The notes: generated from the sequence alone by a model not told the origin. A DNA stretch of 64,000 bases from Paguma larvata (GCA_030068075.1 CM057835.1:42142215-42206214); one strand, 5' to 3'; positions 35,459 to 46,546 are shown, counted from the stretch's first letter. Translations and numbers: made by a program.

Positions 35459-35629
35459 GGGGCACTTGGGTGGCTCAGTTGGTTGAGTGTTTAACTTTCA
35501 CTCAGGTCATGATCTCATGGTTCCTGAGTTCAAGCCCTACATTGGACTCTCTGCTGTCAGCACAGAACCCACTTCAGATCCTCCCTCCCCCACTCTCTCT
35601 CTCTCTCAAAAATAAACTTAAAAAAATAT
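35459..35629 (+). mobile_element. CAN-type SINE, internally shortened
   Basis: GGGGCACTTGGGTGGCTCAG head and TCATGATCTCATGGTTCCTG; the CTCAGAGCCTGGAGCC middle is shortened. Target-site duplication TATGCTCCT at 35,450-35,458 and 35,630-35,638. Confidence 0.92.
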
Positions 35630-35809
35630 TATGCTCCTAACCTGTCTACAAAACAACTCTTAGATGGTTTCTATGCATCTTCTCTCCACGACTTCAGGAA
35701 AATTTAGGTTATGCTATAGATGATCTTGTTGCCTGAAGGTGACAAGCCCCTAGACTCTACAGTCCTAAAGAAAGAGTAGAGTTTAATCAGTAGTAACTCT
35801 CTCTAAAGG

Positions 35810-35960
35810 ACACATTCCCTGTCAGCAGGGAACGTGTCTAATTTGTGGATCCTTTTATCTCGTGTGTCCTGCACAAGAGCGAGCATACAAAATATAAGTG
35901 TAGAATAAATGAACTGATGAGTTAATTATTTACCTCATCTCAAATAACTGGCACACTGCT
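35810..35960 (+). mobile_element. L2 LINE 3' end, sense
   Basis: AGGGAACGTGTCTAATTTGT, GTGTCCTGCACAAGAGCGAG, AAAATATAAGTGTAGAATAA then ATGAACTGATGAGTT follows the L2 3'-terminal order. Confidence 0.45.
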
Positions 35961-36998
35961 TGGTATAGTTGGAAATAATCATTTTTTAATCTAAAAAAAT
36001 GAAAGAAGAAATGAACACAAATGAAGAAACAATGCTGTGTTGTTGGGGCAAGGGTCAGGGGTCAATATGCAGGCAGTGTAGGATATTGTTCCCTTTTCTA
36101 GAAGAACTGAGGAGCTTATGTGGACCATGGTGGAAAGGATATTTGACTTCTTTTGGTATGTGTAGTTTTCTAACAAAGTATTCCTTACGTTTGAGCAAAA
36201 TAGCCTTTACAGACATGATTAAGCAAACTATAGAAAGAAATCCATGGGAAAGAATCTCCAAAGACTGAAAATCCAAATTTCTGATTATGCAAAGTAAACA
36301 TTGTACTAATTCTTCTCCCCCTAAAAGCCATCACTAAATGTGCATTACAGTTTTTCGCAATTACTTTCTGCGGCTCTTGATGGGCTAGATAATAAGGAAA
36401 ACACCTCATGCGAGTGGGGGGTTAGAGTAGATTATTTAAGCGATCAAAGCCCCAGTACTTTAAAATTGCTTAACCAAGAGAACTTTGTAAGCATGCTCCT
36501 GAGACAAAGGCAATGTCTCTTTACAATTTGCAAAGTTCCAGCTACTCCTTTAAAGTGGTTTGCCAAACGCAGAACCTGGTGGAAGTCCATAATGCAAATA
36601 TTGATTGTACATGTTTATATCTCTCGTTCTTCACATATGTTTAGTACCTTGATTTTCATGAATTACATTACATTCTTTTTCTTAGTGAAATGCTGCAAAG
36701 CATATGTGTCCTTTTGACTAAAAGCATAGGCTTTTACTTCAGGTGCTCAGGGGCTAAACTTTCCTTGTATGCTATTTTTCTAAGACTTTATCCTGACACA
36801 TTTTTGCTAAGATATTATGTATTTTCCCAAGACATTATCTTTCTTCTGCACATGCACTTCACATCTAGCCCTTATGGTGAAATGTATACATTCAAGCCCT
36901 GAAAAACCCTTTGCAAAATACAATTCAAAGCACAATTGATATGTCCCAAACAGAATCTCTCTGGATCTGACATCATTGATAGCTGTATTTTAATTTTA
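35961..36998. other. Single-copy intergenic DNA
   Basis: Several frames of 60-125 codons overlap on both strands (largest 36,340-36,717). None has a recognised domain, and their crowding on both strands argues against coding. No repeat recognised. Confidence 0.4.
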
Positions 36999-37204
36999 GT
37001 TTTTTAAGTTTATTTTTATTTTTTTTGAGAGGGAAATAGAGAGCAAGCAGGGGAGGGACAAGGAGACAGGGAGAGAGAGAATACAAGCAGGCTCTGTGCT
37101 GTCAGCACAGAGTCCGATGCAGGGCTCGAACCCATGAATGCGAGATCATGACCTAAGCTAAGTAAAGAGTTGGACGCTTAACTGACTGAGCCACCCAGTC
37201 ACCC
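36999..37204 (-). mobile_element. CAN-type SINE, antisense
   Basis: Plus strand: T-rich tail, GGCTCTGTGCTGTCAGCACA, GGGCTCGAACCCATGAATGC, GAGATCATGACCTAAGC, CTGACTGAGCCACCCAG. Target-site duplication not clear. Confidence 0.92.
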
Positions 37205-37599
37205 AATCAATCAGTCACTTCCTTCTTAGCAACAGCTCACAACACCTAGTCTCTCTTCCTCTAGGAGCTAATTCGAAATGTCATGGACTCAAGGTAATAA
37301 AGAACATTTTAAGTTTTTTGCTTAAATTGAAGAGAAAGCTTTGGGGAGAGTAAAATCTGTCAAAATACTATTTAAAATTATACCCTCCATATCCTCAAGT
37401 CTGTTGTAAAATTGGAAGTAGATATTTCATAATCTTCTCAAAGATCCTCCAAATCTCAAATTCATCATGAGTGAAACCACTGAATTCCCACCAAGGAAAA
37501 GAATTAAAAGAATGGAGTGTGTAGAGCTGAAATATTTAGACAATCTGAAAACAATATTTTCTATCTCTAGGCCTAGACATTTACTTTCTTTTCTTTCTT

Positions 37600-39555
37600 A
37601 TTTCAAATAATCAGAAAAATTATAGATGGTAAAAAATACATATATTCGACTAGAACTATGAGTTTCATCAAACCTTTACAGTTTCCAAGTTTGCTTCTGA
37701 TTTTTGTTATAAATATTAAAAGTATAAATCAAGTTTCTGGATAACCCTGTCTGATCTCATGCTCCTTTCTTCCTCCCCATGAAAACCGTTCTAAAATTCT
37801 ATGTGAACTATTCCTTTGCTTTTGTTATACTCCTATCACTCAAAAAATCAGGCAAAAAATTATTTCCTGAGTGCTTACAGAATGATATTTTAGGTCCTAA
37901 GCACAGTATATAAAACATATAGTTACCAATAAAAATATCATACTTTAATACTTTGTGTTCCTATATTAGACATATAATTTTGAACTCCCTGTTTTCATTA
38001 GCATTATATTTTTGAGAAAAATACATGTCCGTACATACTCCTCTAGTTCATCGCTCTTGATTGCTCGCATTGTTTGCAACTACATGAATATATGACTGTT
38101 TATATATTTATTTTCCTGTTGATAAACAATGAAATCACCTCCAAAGTTTTGTTCTAAATGATGCTATAATGAAGATCGTTTTATCGTCTTACATATCTCC
38201 TTGTATTCATGTGCTTAAGAGGTTATATACCTCAAATAAGAACCTGTGGGATGAAGAATATATATGCCTTGGTATCTATTAGGCACTACCAATATGCTCT
38301 CCTTAGTAAATGTAAGAACTTATTCTACACAGGTAGCATATAAGCATTCCTCAGCAAATTTCCTAAACTTAGAACTTTTTTATTGATGATTATAAAATAG
38401 TATCTAATTACTGTTTTAACTTGCCTTTTCCTCAGTTACTGGCGAGTATCAACATAGGTTAAACATAAATTATATTATTGCCTATTCGGTTTGCTTTGTC
38501 TGAAATTCCTTTGTGACTACTTTGTCACTTTCTTTAGATGTGTTAGTTTTTTTATTGTTGTTTTTGTTTTTCTTATTGATTTCAGAAGTTCCTTATTTTG
38601 TTTAAATATAATTGCTTTATATATAGCATATGTGTCAAATATCCTCTTCCTATTTATCTATTAATTCTGTTTATGATGTCTTTGTTGGATAGAAAATGTA
38701 ATGTTGATTTAGTCAAACCCAACAACCTTTTTCTTTTTGCTTTTTTGAAGTGTGTTAAATAAACACTTTCATACCTAGGGTTTATTAAAACATTAAAACA
38801 TTATCCTTATAACATAATCTTCTCTTAAAGGTTTCAACATTTGGATTTTTACATGTGGGGGTTTAATGCACCTGGAATTTGATTTTATGAAGGATACTGA
38901 CCCAGCCTGATTTATTAAGAATTCCATTTTTTTTTCTTACCGATATTTAAGTGTCCCTCTTACATTTCAGGTTTCCATAGATGCAGGTATGTCATTTGGC
39001 ATTTTCCAATATCTCCAGCCTGTTTGTTTAATCTATTTCTGTCTTAATTAGATTCAATTTTGGATACAGCTGAATGTCTGGCAGGGTGAATCTTGGCCTT
39101 ATTCTCCAATTCTTTTCTAGTAGCTGTCCCTTTCTTCTCACATAGGAAATTTAGAATCAGCTTGTAGAAGTTGCAAAATAAATAGTTGCAATGTTGATTG
39201 GAAACTTTTTGAATTTTTAAATTCACTTTGGGAAACTGATATACTTACAACATTGAGAATTCTTGCTCATAAACATTATTTACCTCATTTTTTGTTTAAT
39301 TCTTCCTTAATGTCTTAGAAAAGAGCTTAGTAATTTTCTTCATTAGGAGCTTGCAGATTTATTACTAGATTTATTTCTGAATATCCTAAAGACTTTTTGG
39401 CTTTTTTTCCCCTTTTGTTTTTTTATTTGTGTGCTTTATTTTGTTTTTGCTGTTTTGTTTTGTTGCTATCATTGCTTTGATGATATATATGCACTATCTC
39501 ATTAATTAGCTTGAATCATTCATAGACAATCACGTCATTTGCATATACACATTTT
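37600..39555 (-). mobile_element. Old L1 (L1M-type), antisense, left part of a split element
   Basis: Read on the minus strand this is the ORF2 C-terminal half and 3'UTR of an old L1. Plus-strand landmarks include ATTCCTTTGCTTTTGTTATA, TTTAATGCACCTGGAATTTG, TTTAGAATCAGCTTGTAGAA, TTAAATTCACTTTGGGAAAC and ATCACGTCATTTGCATATAC. The same element resumes after the young L1 at 46,570 and again near 47,181. No reading frame survives. Confidence 0.75.
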
Positions 39556-39570
39556 TGCCTTTTTCTTTTT
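39556..39570. repeat. Target-site duplication of the young L1, left copy
   Basis: TGCCTTTTTCTTTTT, identical to 46,555-46,569. The two copies define the insertion as 39,571-46,554. Confidence 0.92.
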
Positions 39571-39612
39571 TTTTCTTTTTTTTTCTTTTTTTTTTCTTTT
39601 TTTCTTTTTTTT
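39571..39612 (-). repeat. Patterned A-tail of the L1
   Basis: On the minus strand the tail is not pure A but A-runs of 7-9 punctuated by single G at regular intervals; the plus strand reads T-runs separated by single C. Confidence 0.85.
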
Positions 39613-39624
39613 AATTTAAAATAG

Positions 39625-39630
39625 TTTATT
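39625..39630 (-). terminator. L1 polyadenylation signal AATAAA
   Basis: The complement of TTTATT is AATAAA in the sense direction, a short distance before the A-tail, the expected place for cleavage and polyadenylation of the L1 mRNA. Confidence 0.8.
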
Positions 39631-39701
39631 TTCAAATTGGTTTACATAAAACACCCAGTGTTCATCCCAACATGTGCCCTTTTTTAAATTTTTAATGCCC
39701 A

Positions 39702-42700
39702 TCACCCCCTCTCCCCCCCCATCTCCCTCACCCTCAGATTGTTCTTAGTCTTTGAGAGTCTCTTATGTTTTATCTCCCTCCCTCTCTGTGTCTTTTTTTT
39801 CTTTCCCCTCTTCCCCTCCCCTGGTTTTTGCTTAGTCTCACAAAGTCCACCTATTCGTGGAAACATATGGTATCTGTCTTTTTCTGACTGACTTATTTCA
39901 CTTAACATAATACCCTCCAGTTCCATCCATGTTGCTACGCATGGCCAGATTTCATTTTTTCTCATTGCCACATAGTAGTCCATTGTATATATGTACCACA
40001 TCTTCTTTATCCACTCGTCAGTTGATGGGCACTTAGTTTCTTTCCATGTTTTGGCTATTGTCGAAAGTGCTGCTATGAACATTGGGGTACACGTGCTCCT
40101 ATGCATCAGCAATCCTGTGTCTCTTGGGTAGATTCCTAGCAGGGCTATTGCTGGATCATAGGGTAGCTCTATTTTCATTTTTTTGAGGAACCTCCACACC
40201 GTTTTCCAGAGTGGCTGCACCAGTTTGCATTCCCACCAACAGTGTAGGAGGGTGCCTACTTCTCCACATCCTCGCCAGCATCTATAGTTTCCTGATTTGT
40301 TTATTTTAGCCACTCTGACTGGTGTGAGGTGGTATCGCAGTGTGGTTTTGATTTGTATTTCCCTGATGATGAGTGACATTGAACATCGTTTCAAGTGTCT
40401 ATTTGCCATCTGAATGTCCTCTTTGGAGAAGTGTCTATTCATATCTTCTGCCCATTTCTTCACTGGGTTGTTTGTTTTTCGGGTGTGGAGTTTGGTAAGT
40501 TCTTTATAGATTTTAGATATTAGTCCTTTATCCGATATGTCATTTGCGATGATCTTTTCCCATTCCGTTGGTTGCCTATTCGTTTTGTTGGTTGTTTCTT
40601 TTGCTGTGCAGAAGCTTTTTATCTTGATGAAGTCCCAATAGTTCATCTTTGCTTTTAATTCCCTTGCCTTTGGAGACGTGTCAAGTAAGAAACTGGTGCG
40701 TCTTAGGTCAAAGAGGCTTTTCCCTGCTTTTTCCTCTAGGATTCTGACGGTTTCCTGTCTCACATTCAGATCTTTTATCCATTTAGAATTTATTTTTGTG
40801 AGTGGTGTAAGAAAGTGGTCTAGTTTCATTCCTTTGCAAGTTGCTGTCCAATTCTCCCAGCACCATTTATTAAAGAGGCTGTCTTTTTTCCATTGAATAC
40901 ATTTTCCCGCTTTATCAAAGATTAGTTGGCCATATACTTGCGGGTCCATTTCTGAGTTTTCTATTCTATTCCATTGGTCTATGTGTCTGTTTTTGTGCCA
41001 ATACCATACAGTCTTGATGACCACCGCTTTGTAGTAGAGGTTAAAGTCTGGGATTGTGATGCCTCCCGCCTTGGTTTTATTCTTCAGTATTATTTTGGCT
41101 ATTCGAGGTCTTTTGTGGTTCCATACAAATTTTAGGATTGTTTGCTCTAGCTTTGAGAAGAATGCTGGTGCAATTTTGATTGGGATTGCATTGAATGTGT
41201 AGATTGCCTTGGGTAGTATTGCCATTTTAACGATATTTATTCTTCCAATCCATGAGCATGGGATGTTTTTCCATTTCCTTGTGTCTTCCTCAATTTCCTT
41301 CATAAGTTTTTTATAGTTTTCAGTGTAGAGGTCTTTCACATCTTTGGTTAGGTTTATTCCTAGGTATTTTATGGTTTTTGGTGCAATTGTGAAAGGGATT
41401 AGCTTCTTTATTTCTCTTTCTGCTGCTTCATTGTTGGTGTATAGAAATGCCACCGATTTCTGTACATTGATTTTGTATCCTGCAACTTTGCTGAAATCAC
41501 GGATCAGTTCTAGTAGGCTTTTGGTAGATTCCGTCGGGTTTTCCATGTAAAGTATCATGTCATATGCAAAAAGTGAAAGTTTGACTTCCTCCTTGCCAAT
41601 CTTGATGCCTTTTATTTTGTTTTGTTGTCTGATTGCTGATGCTAAGACTTCCAACACTATGTTAAATAGCAGTGGCGAGAGTGGACACGCCTGTTGTGTT
41701 CCTGATCTCAGGGGGAAGGCTTTCAATTTTTCCCCATTGAGGATGATATTGGCTGTGGGCTTTTCATATATGGCTTTTATGATGTTTAAGTATGTTCCTT
41801 CTATCCCGACTTTCTCGAGAGTTTTTATTAAGAACGGGTGCTGTATTTTGTCAAATGCTTTTTCTGCATCTATTGACAGGATCATATGGTTCTTATCTTT
41901 TCTTTTGTTGATGTGATGTATCACGTTGATTGATTTGCGAATATTGAACCAGCCCTGCAACCCAGGGATGAATCCTACTTGATCATGGTGGATAATTCTC
42001 TTTATGTGTTGTTGGTTTCGATTTGCTAGTATCTTATTGAAAATTTTTGCATCCATATTCATCAGGGATATTGGCCTATAATTCTCCTTCTTTGCTGGAT
42101 CTCTATCTGGTTTGGGAATCAAAGTGATGCTGGCTTCATAGAATGAGTCCGGGAGCTTTCCTTCCGTTTCAATTTTTTGGAACAGCTTGAGGAGGATAGG
42201 AATTAACTCTGTTTTAAATGTCTGGTAAAATTCCGCAGGAAAGCCGTCTGGTCCAGGGCTTTTATTTGCTGGGAGATTTTTGATAACTGATTCTATTTCT
42301 TCACTAGTTATGGGTCTGTTCAATTTTTCTATTTCTTCCCGTTTGAGTTTTGGTAGCGTGTGGCTATTTAGGAAGCTGTCCATTTCTTCCAGATTGCCAA
42401 GTTTGGTGGCATATAATTTTTCATAGTATTCTCTGATGATTGTTTGTATCTCTGAGGGATTGGTTGTAATTTCTCCCTTTTCATTCACGATTTTATCTAT
42501 TTGAGTTCTCTCTCTTCTCTTTTTGAGAAGCCTGGCTAGAGGTTTGTCTATTTTGTTTATTTTTTCAAAGAACCAGCTTTTGGTTTCATTGATCTGTTCC
42601 ACTACCTTTTCTGTCTCCATATGGTTAATTTGTGCTCTGATCTTAGTTATTTCTCTCTTTCTGCTGGGCTTGGGTTGTTTTATTTGTTCTGCTTCTAGTT

Positions 42701-43736
42701 CCTTTAGGCGCGCTGTTAGAATTTGTGTTATTGATTTTTCTTGTTTCTTGAGATGGGCCTGGATTGCAATATATTTCCCTCTCAGGACTGCTTTTGCTGC
42801 GTCCCAGAGCGTTTGGATTGTTGTATTTTCATTTTCATTTGTTTCCATGTATTTTTTAATTTCTTCTCTGATGGCTTGGTTGACCCAGTCATCTTTTAGT
42901 AGGTTATTTCTTAGCCGCCATGTTCTTGGATATTTTCCAGGCTTTCTCCTGTGGTTGATTTCAAGTTTCAAAGCATTGTGGTCTGACAGTGTACACGGTA
43001 TGATCTCAATTCTTTTATATTTATTCAGAGCTTCCCTGTGCCCCAGAATGTGATCTATCTTGGAAAATGTACCGTGTGCAGTTGAGAAGAACGTAAATTC
43101 CTTTGCTTCTGGATGAAGGACCCTAAAGATGTCTGTGAGGCCCATCTGTTCTAATGTGTCGTTCAGGGCTATTGTTTCTGTGGAGATTTTCTGATTTGTG
43201 GATCTATCCAATGCTGAGAGTGGAGTGTTGAGATCCCCTACTATTAGGACATTTTTATCGATGAGGTTGCTAATGTTTGTAATTAGTTGTTTTACAAATT
43301 TGGGTGCCTCCAAATTCGGTGCATAGATATTTACAATTGTTAGCTCTTCCTGCTGGATGGTCCCTGAGACTATTATATAATGTCCTTCTTCATCTCTTAT
43401 TACATCGTTCATTTTAAAGTCTAATTTGTCTGATATAAGTGTGGCTACTCCGGCTTTCTTCTGCCTTCCAGTAGCATGGTAGATAGTTTTCCATCCCCTC
43501 ACTTTCAATCTGAAGGTGTCTTCAGGTTTAAGATGAGTTTCTTGAAGGCAGCAAATAGATGGGTCTTGTTTTTTAATCCATTCTGTTATCCTGTGTCTTT
43601 CGATTGGCGCATTTAGTCCATTTACATTCAGTGTTAATATTGAAAAATATGGGCTTACAGTCACTGTATTATCTGTAGGTTTCATGATTGTAAGGCTGTC
43701 CCTGGCAGTTTGTGTTCTTTGCAGGTTTGCCTTCAT
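39702..43736 (-). CDS. LINE-1 ORF2p (endonuclease / reverse transcriptase), open but with altered catalytic motif
   Basis: 1,344 codons from the first ATG, which overlaps the ORF1 stop as ATGA. Methionine 18 (ATG at 43,685-43,683) is the more likely start: it leaves about 20 residues before the first endonuclease asparagine, near the usual L1 spacing. The apurinic-like endonuclease (about residues 30-260) keeps N37, E66, D168/N170, D228 and S251-D252-H253. The reverse transcriptase (about 490-790) keeps D623 (IDAEKAFD) but reads FAYD at 723-726 where L1 has FADD, and QQAC at 681-684 where L1 has RQGC. The C-terminal CX3CX7HX4C (C1153, C1157, H1165, C1170) is intact. The frame runs about 47 residues past the usual end (RIGG, 1294-1297) into lysine/arginine-rich 3'UTR sequence. 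ORF2p nicks target DNA and primes reverse transcription; here nicking looks possible but copying does not. Confidence 0.95.
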   Translation of the reverse strand: MKANLQRTQTARDSLTIMKPTDNTVTVSPYFSILTLNVNGLNAPIERHRITEWIKKQDPSICCLQETHLKPEDTFRLKVRGWKTIYHATGRQKKAGVATLISDKLDFKMNDVIRDEEGHYIIVSGTIQQEELTIVNIYAPNLEAPKFVKQLITNISNLIDKNVLIVGDLNTPLSALDRSTNQKISTETIALNDTLEQMGLTDIFRVLHPEAKEFTFFSTAHGTFSKIDHILGHREALNKYKRIEIIPCTLSDHNALKLEINHRRKPGKYPRTWRLRNNLLKDDWVNQAIREEIKKYMETNENENTTIQTLWDAAKAVLRGKYIAIQAHLKKQEKSITQILTARLKELEAEQIKQPKPSRKREITKIRAQINHMETEKVVEQINETKSWFFEKINKIDKPLARLLKKRRERTQIDKIVNEKGEITTNPSEIQTIIREYYEKLYATKLGNLEEMDSFLNSHTLPKLKREEIEKLNRPITSEEIESVIKNLPANKSPGPDGFPAEFYQTFKTELIPILLKLFQKIETEGKLPDSFYEASITLIPKPDRDPAKKENYRPISLMNMDAKIFNKILANRNQQHIKRIIHHDQVGFIPGLQGWFNIRKSINVIHHINKRKDKNHMILSIDAEKAFDKIQHPFLIKTLEKVGIEGTYLNIIKAIYEKPTANIILNGEKLKAFPLRSGTQQACPLSPLLFNIVLEVLASAIRQQNKIKGIKIGKEEVKLSLFAYDMILYMENPTESTKSLLELIRDFSKVAGYKINVQKSVAFLYTNNEAAEREIKKLIPFTIAPKTIKYLGINLTKDVKDLYTENYKKLMKEIEEDTRKWKNIPCSWIGRINIVKMAILPKAIYTFNAIPIKIAPAFFSKLEQTILKFVWNHKRPRIAKIILKNKTKAGGITIPDFNLYYKAVVIKTVWYWHKNRHIDQWNRIENSEMDPQVYGQLIFDKAGKCIQWKKDSLFNKWCWENWTATCKGMKLDHFLTPLTKINSKWIKDLNVRQETVRILEEKAGKSLFDLRRTSFLLDTSPKARELKAKMNYWDFIKIKSFCTAKETTNKTNRQPTEWEKIIANDISDKGLISKIYKELTKLHTRKTNNPVKKWAEDMNRHFSKEDIQMANRHLKRCSMSLIIREIQIKTTLRYHLTPVRVAKINKSGNYRCWRGCGEVGTLLHCWWECKLVQPLWKTVWRFLKKMKIELPYDPAIALLGIYPRDTGLLMHRSTCTPMFIAALSTIAKTWKETKCPSTDEWIKKMWYIYTMDYYVAMRKNEIWPCVATWMELEGIMLSEISQSEKDRYHMFPRIGGLCETKQKPGEGKRGKKKKTQRGREIKHKRLSKTKNNLRVREMGGERG
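41562..41567 (-). other. Altered RT active-site codons (FAYD instead of FADD)
   Basis: On the minus strand GCA (41,567-41,565) then TAT (41,564-41,562) encode A724-Y725. The flanking SLFA and DMILY match the L1 catalytic loop. One base (GAT to TAT; plus-strand C to A at 41,564) explains loss of the first catalytic aspartate. Confidence 0.9.
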
Positions 43737-44626
43737 AGAATGCCCCTCAGGATCTCTTGCAGTGCTGGCTTATTTGTGATAAATTCTTTCAGTTTTTGTT
43801 TGTTGGGAAAAACCTTGATCTCTCTCTCTATTCTGAATGACAGGCTAGCCGGATACAGAATTCTTGGTTGCATGTCCTTCTTGCTCATCACATTGAAGAT
43901 ATCCTGCCATTCCTTTCTGGCTTGCCAAGTTTCTGTAGATAAGTCTTCTACTACCCTTATAGGTCTCCCTTTGTATGTTAGGGTTCTTTTGTCCCTAGCT
44001 GCTTTCAGGATTCTCTCCCTATCTTTGTATTTTGCCAGCTTCACTATGATGTGCCGTGCAGAAGGTCTATTCAAGTTACGTCTGAGGGGAGTTCTCTGTG
44101 CCTCTTGGATTTCCATGCCCTTTTCCTTCCTCATGTTGGGGAAGTTCTCAGCAATGATTTGTTCAAGAACCCCTTCGACTCCTTTCTCTCTCTCTTCTTC
44201 CTCTGGAACTCCTATGATACGGATATTGTTTCTTTTGAGTGCATCGCTCAGCTCTCGAATTCTCCTTTCTTGTTCCTGGATCAGCTTCTCTCTCTTTTTA
44301 TCTGCTTCCTCTTTTTCAATGATTTTGTCTTCTAAGGCACTAACTCTTTCCTCTACCTCTTCAATCCGAGCTGTGGCTGCTTCCAGTTTCCCCTGTATTT
44401 CTTCTAATTTCTTCTTTAATTCTTCCTGCCCGTTTTTAAGGTCCTTGAACTCTGCCGCGCGGGACCCCTTGCATTCTTCTAAGCTTTTTTCAAGGCCAGC
44501 GATTAGTTTTATGATTGTCATTCTATATTCTTGTTCTGTTATGTTGCTTATATCTGTTTTCATTAATTCTTGAGCTGTCACTGCTTCTTGTGGATTCTTT
44601 TGAGGAGAATTCTTCCGTCTCGTCAT
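43733..44626 (-). CDS. LINE-1 ORF1p (RNA-binding trimeric chaperone), intact
   Basis: 297 codons with no internal stop. After a short basic N-terminus ([10 protein letters not shown]), residues about 40-130 are charged heptad-like sequence rich in E, K and L, the coiled coil that trimerises ORF1p. An RRM-like domain follows (about 132-225; [24 protein letters not shown]) and then the C-terminal domain (about 226-297) with the conserved [12 protein letters not shown] and [11 protein letters not shown] blocks. The family protein coats L1 RNA in cytoplasmic particles and acts as a nucleic-acid chaperone. The stop (43,735-43,733) overlaps the first ORF2 ATG by the ATGA arrangement. Length is somewhat below the human protein, mainly at the N-terminal side. 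No disabling change seen. Confidence 0.95.
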   Translation of the reverse strand: MTRRKNSPQKNPQEAVTAQELMKTDISNITEQEYRMTIIKLIAGLEKSLEECKGSRAAEFKDLKNGQEELKKKLEEIQGKLEAATARIEEVEERVSALEDKIIEKEEADKKREKLIQEQERRIRELSDALKRNNIRIIGVPEEEEREKGVEGVLEQIIAENFPNMRKEKGMEIQEAQRTPLRRNLNRPSARHIIVKLAKYKDRERILKAARDKRTLTYKGRPIRVVEDLSTETWQARKEWQDIFNVMSKKDMQPRILYPASLSFRIEREIKVFPNKQKLKEFITNKPALQEILRGIL

Positions 44627-45559
44627 TTTGGCTGGATGCGTTTTGGGTTGTTTCTTGAAGTTGCCCTGGAAAGGAAAACAGACTGACAGACAAACAGAAA
44701 ACAGAAATACTCAAACGTACTAACAAATGATACAGACAAGCGGTTCACAACAGCAAAAAGAATAACAAATGACACTCTGAGGACAATGTCCTGAAATACC
44801 AGCTACACGGTAAGGACAGGGTGTGTACTGTGCTGGTGGCAGAGCGTCTACAGAGAGAATAATGACAGTTCCGGGGGAAAGAAGGAAATGGTCTTTGCCC
44901 GGGGAGAGTGTCTAAAGAGCTTAATCCACTGAAAGAAATCTGAATAAGGACGGTTACAAGGAAAAAGGAATGAAGACAGAAATTGCTCGGGTGAGATTAT
45001 GTGGCCTGGTTATTCCAGAGAGAGAATAAGGGAAGTACAGAAGGAGATGAAAAACATGCCTTTAGAGAGTGGAATAAGATTTTGTTTAAGTCAGCCAGGC
45101 CTCTGGATAGTCAGCTCAGGAGTGGGGATCAGTAAGAAGAATAACGGGGAGCATCTATTTTAAAAAGAAATGACCTGCAGTTACTCCAGGCAGCGGTCTG
45201 GACTTGGCCACTGTAGCTCCCGCGGAGAAGTGTCACTCCTGCGCAGATGGGCGTGGTTTAGTGTAGGCGGGAGTTCTCCACTGAGGCAGGGATGGCTCTG
45301 GGAGTGACTTTCTGGGGCTGGTGCTTGTGGGCCCGTAAGACAACAATGGCGTCCCTTCCGTCCTTTGTTCCCAGTCCCAGGGCTTCCACTCGCCCCCTTG
45401 TTTGTGTCCTTACTCTGCTATGGGCACCGGCGCAGTGCGGTCCACTGGAAGGTGGGCGCCTGCCTGCTTGCCACCCCCCAACCTTCTGCAAATGTGTCAG
45501 GGTTAGAGGTGCTCCACAGGCGACTGGGGGCACCCCCGGCAGCCTGTCGCGCTGAGGGC

Positions 45560-46140
45560 TCCCTGCTCGCCTGGCCGGGGCGACTTGTGCGCACTCCCCA
45601 CTCAGGCGACCGCGATAGCGGCAGTCCCAGCGTTTGATCGCACCCCACAGGGCCCTCCGCGGCGACTAGCGCCTGATCCGGGCTCCGGAGGGCAGCGGCA
45701 ATGGTCCCCGGTCGCCGGCTCTCCAGGGGATGGTGGCGCGACTGGCGCACAATCCCTGTTGAGGTGGTCCCAGCGATGCAGTGGTCCCAGCAGTTTTTTG
45801 CTTTCCACCGGGCGCCCCAGCGGCGACTAGCGCGCACTCCCCGTTCCGCCAGCAGCAGCGTGGCGGTCCAGCGGTTTTTTGCTCCCCACCGAGTGCTGCG
45901 GAGACTAGCGCGCACTCCCCGCTCCGCCAGCAGCCGCGTGTCTGTCCCAGCGGGTTTTCGCTCTCCACGGGGCGCAGCAGCGACTAGCGCGCACTCCCCG
46001 TTCCGCCGGCAGCAGCCCGCGATCCCGCGGTTGTTCGCTCAGGGGGCCGGAGGCGGCAGCGGTGCCTGGCGCGCACTCCCTGCTCCAGCGATAGCAGCGG
46101 CAGAGGTCCCGCTATTGCTCCCTCCTCACGCTGCTGGCGG
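45560..46140 (-). repeat. About seven tandem monomers of ~79 bp in the L1 5'UTR
   Basis: A recurring core on the plus strand (GACTAGCGCGCACTCCCCG, with variants) starts at 45,589, 45,669, 45,745, 45,832, 45,910, 45,989 and 46,071, counted at its GCGC. Spacings are 80, 76, 87, 78, 79 and 82. Between cores come a CAGCAG/GGTCCCAGCGG segment and TTTTTGCTCTCCACCG. A minus-strand frame across units shows a peptide echo (GECALV...GGEQKTAG), as expected of roughly 78-bp units in phase. Confidence 0.85.
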
Positions 46141-46537
46141 CTAAGCAACTCTGGGCCGGGCGGGCTGACTGTGCCTCCGTCCGCGGTCCCGCACAAGTAG
46201 AGTTCTGCTGGGTTCTGCTGTTAGACACAGAGCTTCTCCTTCTAAGCCCTGTCTTTAGGGGCTGGATGTTGGTGGACTCCCCCTCTCTGTAGCTCTCCTT
46301 CGGATGTTGGGGACTTTCCCCGCTGTCCCCGGCTCACCCTCCCCCCAGCTCAGTTTCCCGAGTTCGTTTTGTCCGTTCTCGGTTAGACTCACGGTCTTAG
46401 GGCGTTGTCTATGTTTCTTGCGTTCCTTGTAAGCTGCTACACCTTTTCTGCCGGGTTCTTGGAGTTGAGAATCTTTCTGTTTCGGTCCCTCTCAATTCAA
46501 AAAAACAAGGGAAACTTTGGTCCTCCCTACTCCTCCG

Positions 46538-46546
46538 CCATCTTGG
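46538..46546 (-). promoter_or_regulatory. YY1-type site at the L1 5' end
   Basis: The complement of GCCATCTTG reads CAAGATGGC at about +9 to +17 of the element. Human L1 has a YY1 site at nearly the same place that directs accurate transcription start. Confidence 0.8.

Noticed and set aside
36340..36717. A 125-codon plus-strand frame
   Set aside because: No recognised domain, no splice or promoter signals, and neighbouring antisense frames of similar quality.
40678..43053. Several 68-176-codon plus-strand frames opposite L1 ORF2
   Set aside because: Antisense shadows of ORF2; no independent signals.
43710..44573. A 287-codon plus-strand frame opposite L1 ORF1
   Set aside because: It is an antisense shadow of ORF1. 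Its serine/leucine-rich composition follows from the glutamate/lysine-rich codons on the real strand.
45258..46196. Many overlapping frames up to 165 codons in the L1 5'UTR on both strands, including a possible ORF0-like antisense frame
   Set aside because: CpG-rich, stop-poor tandem monomers create them. Primate ORF0 has no established carnivore counterpart, and nothing here shows translation.
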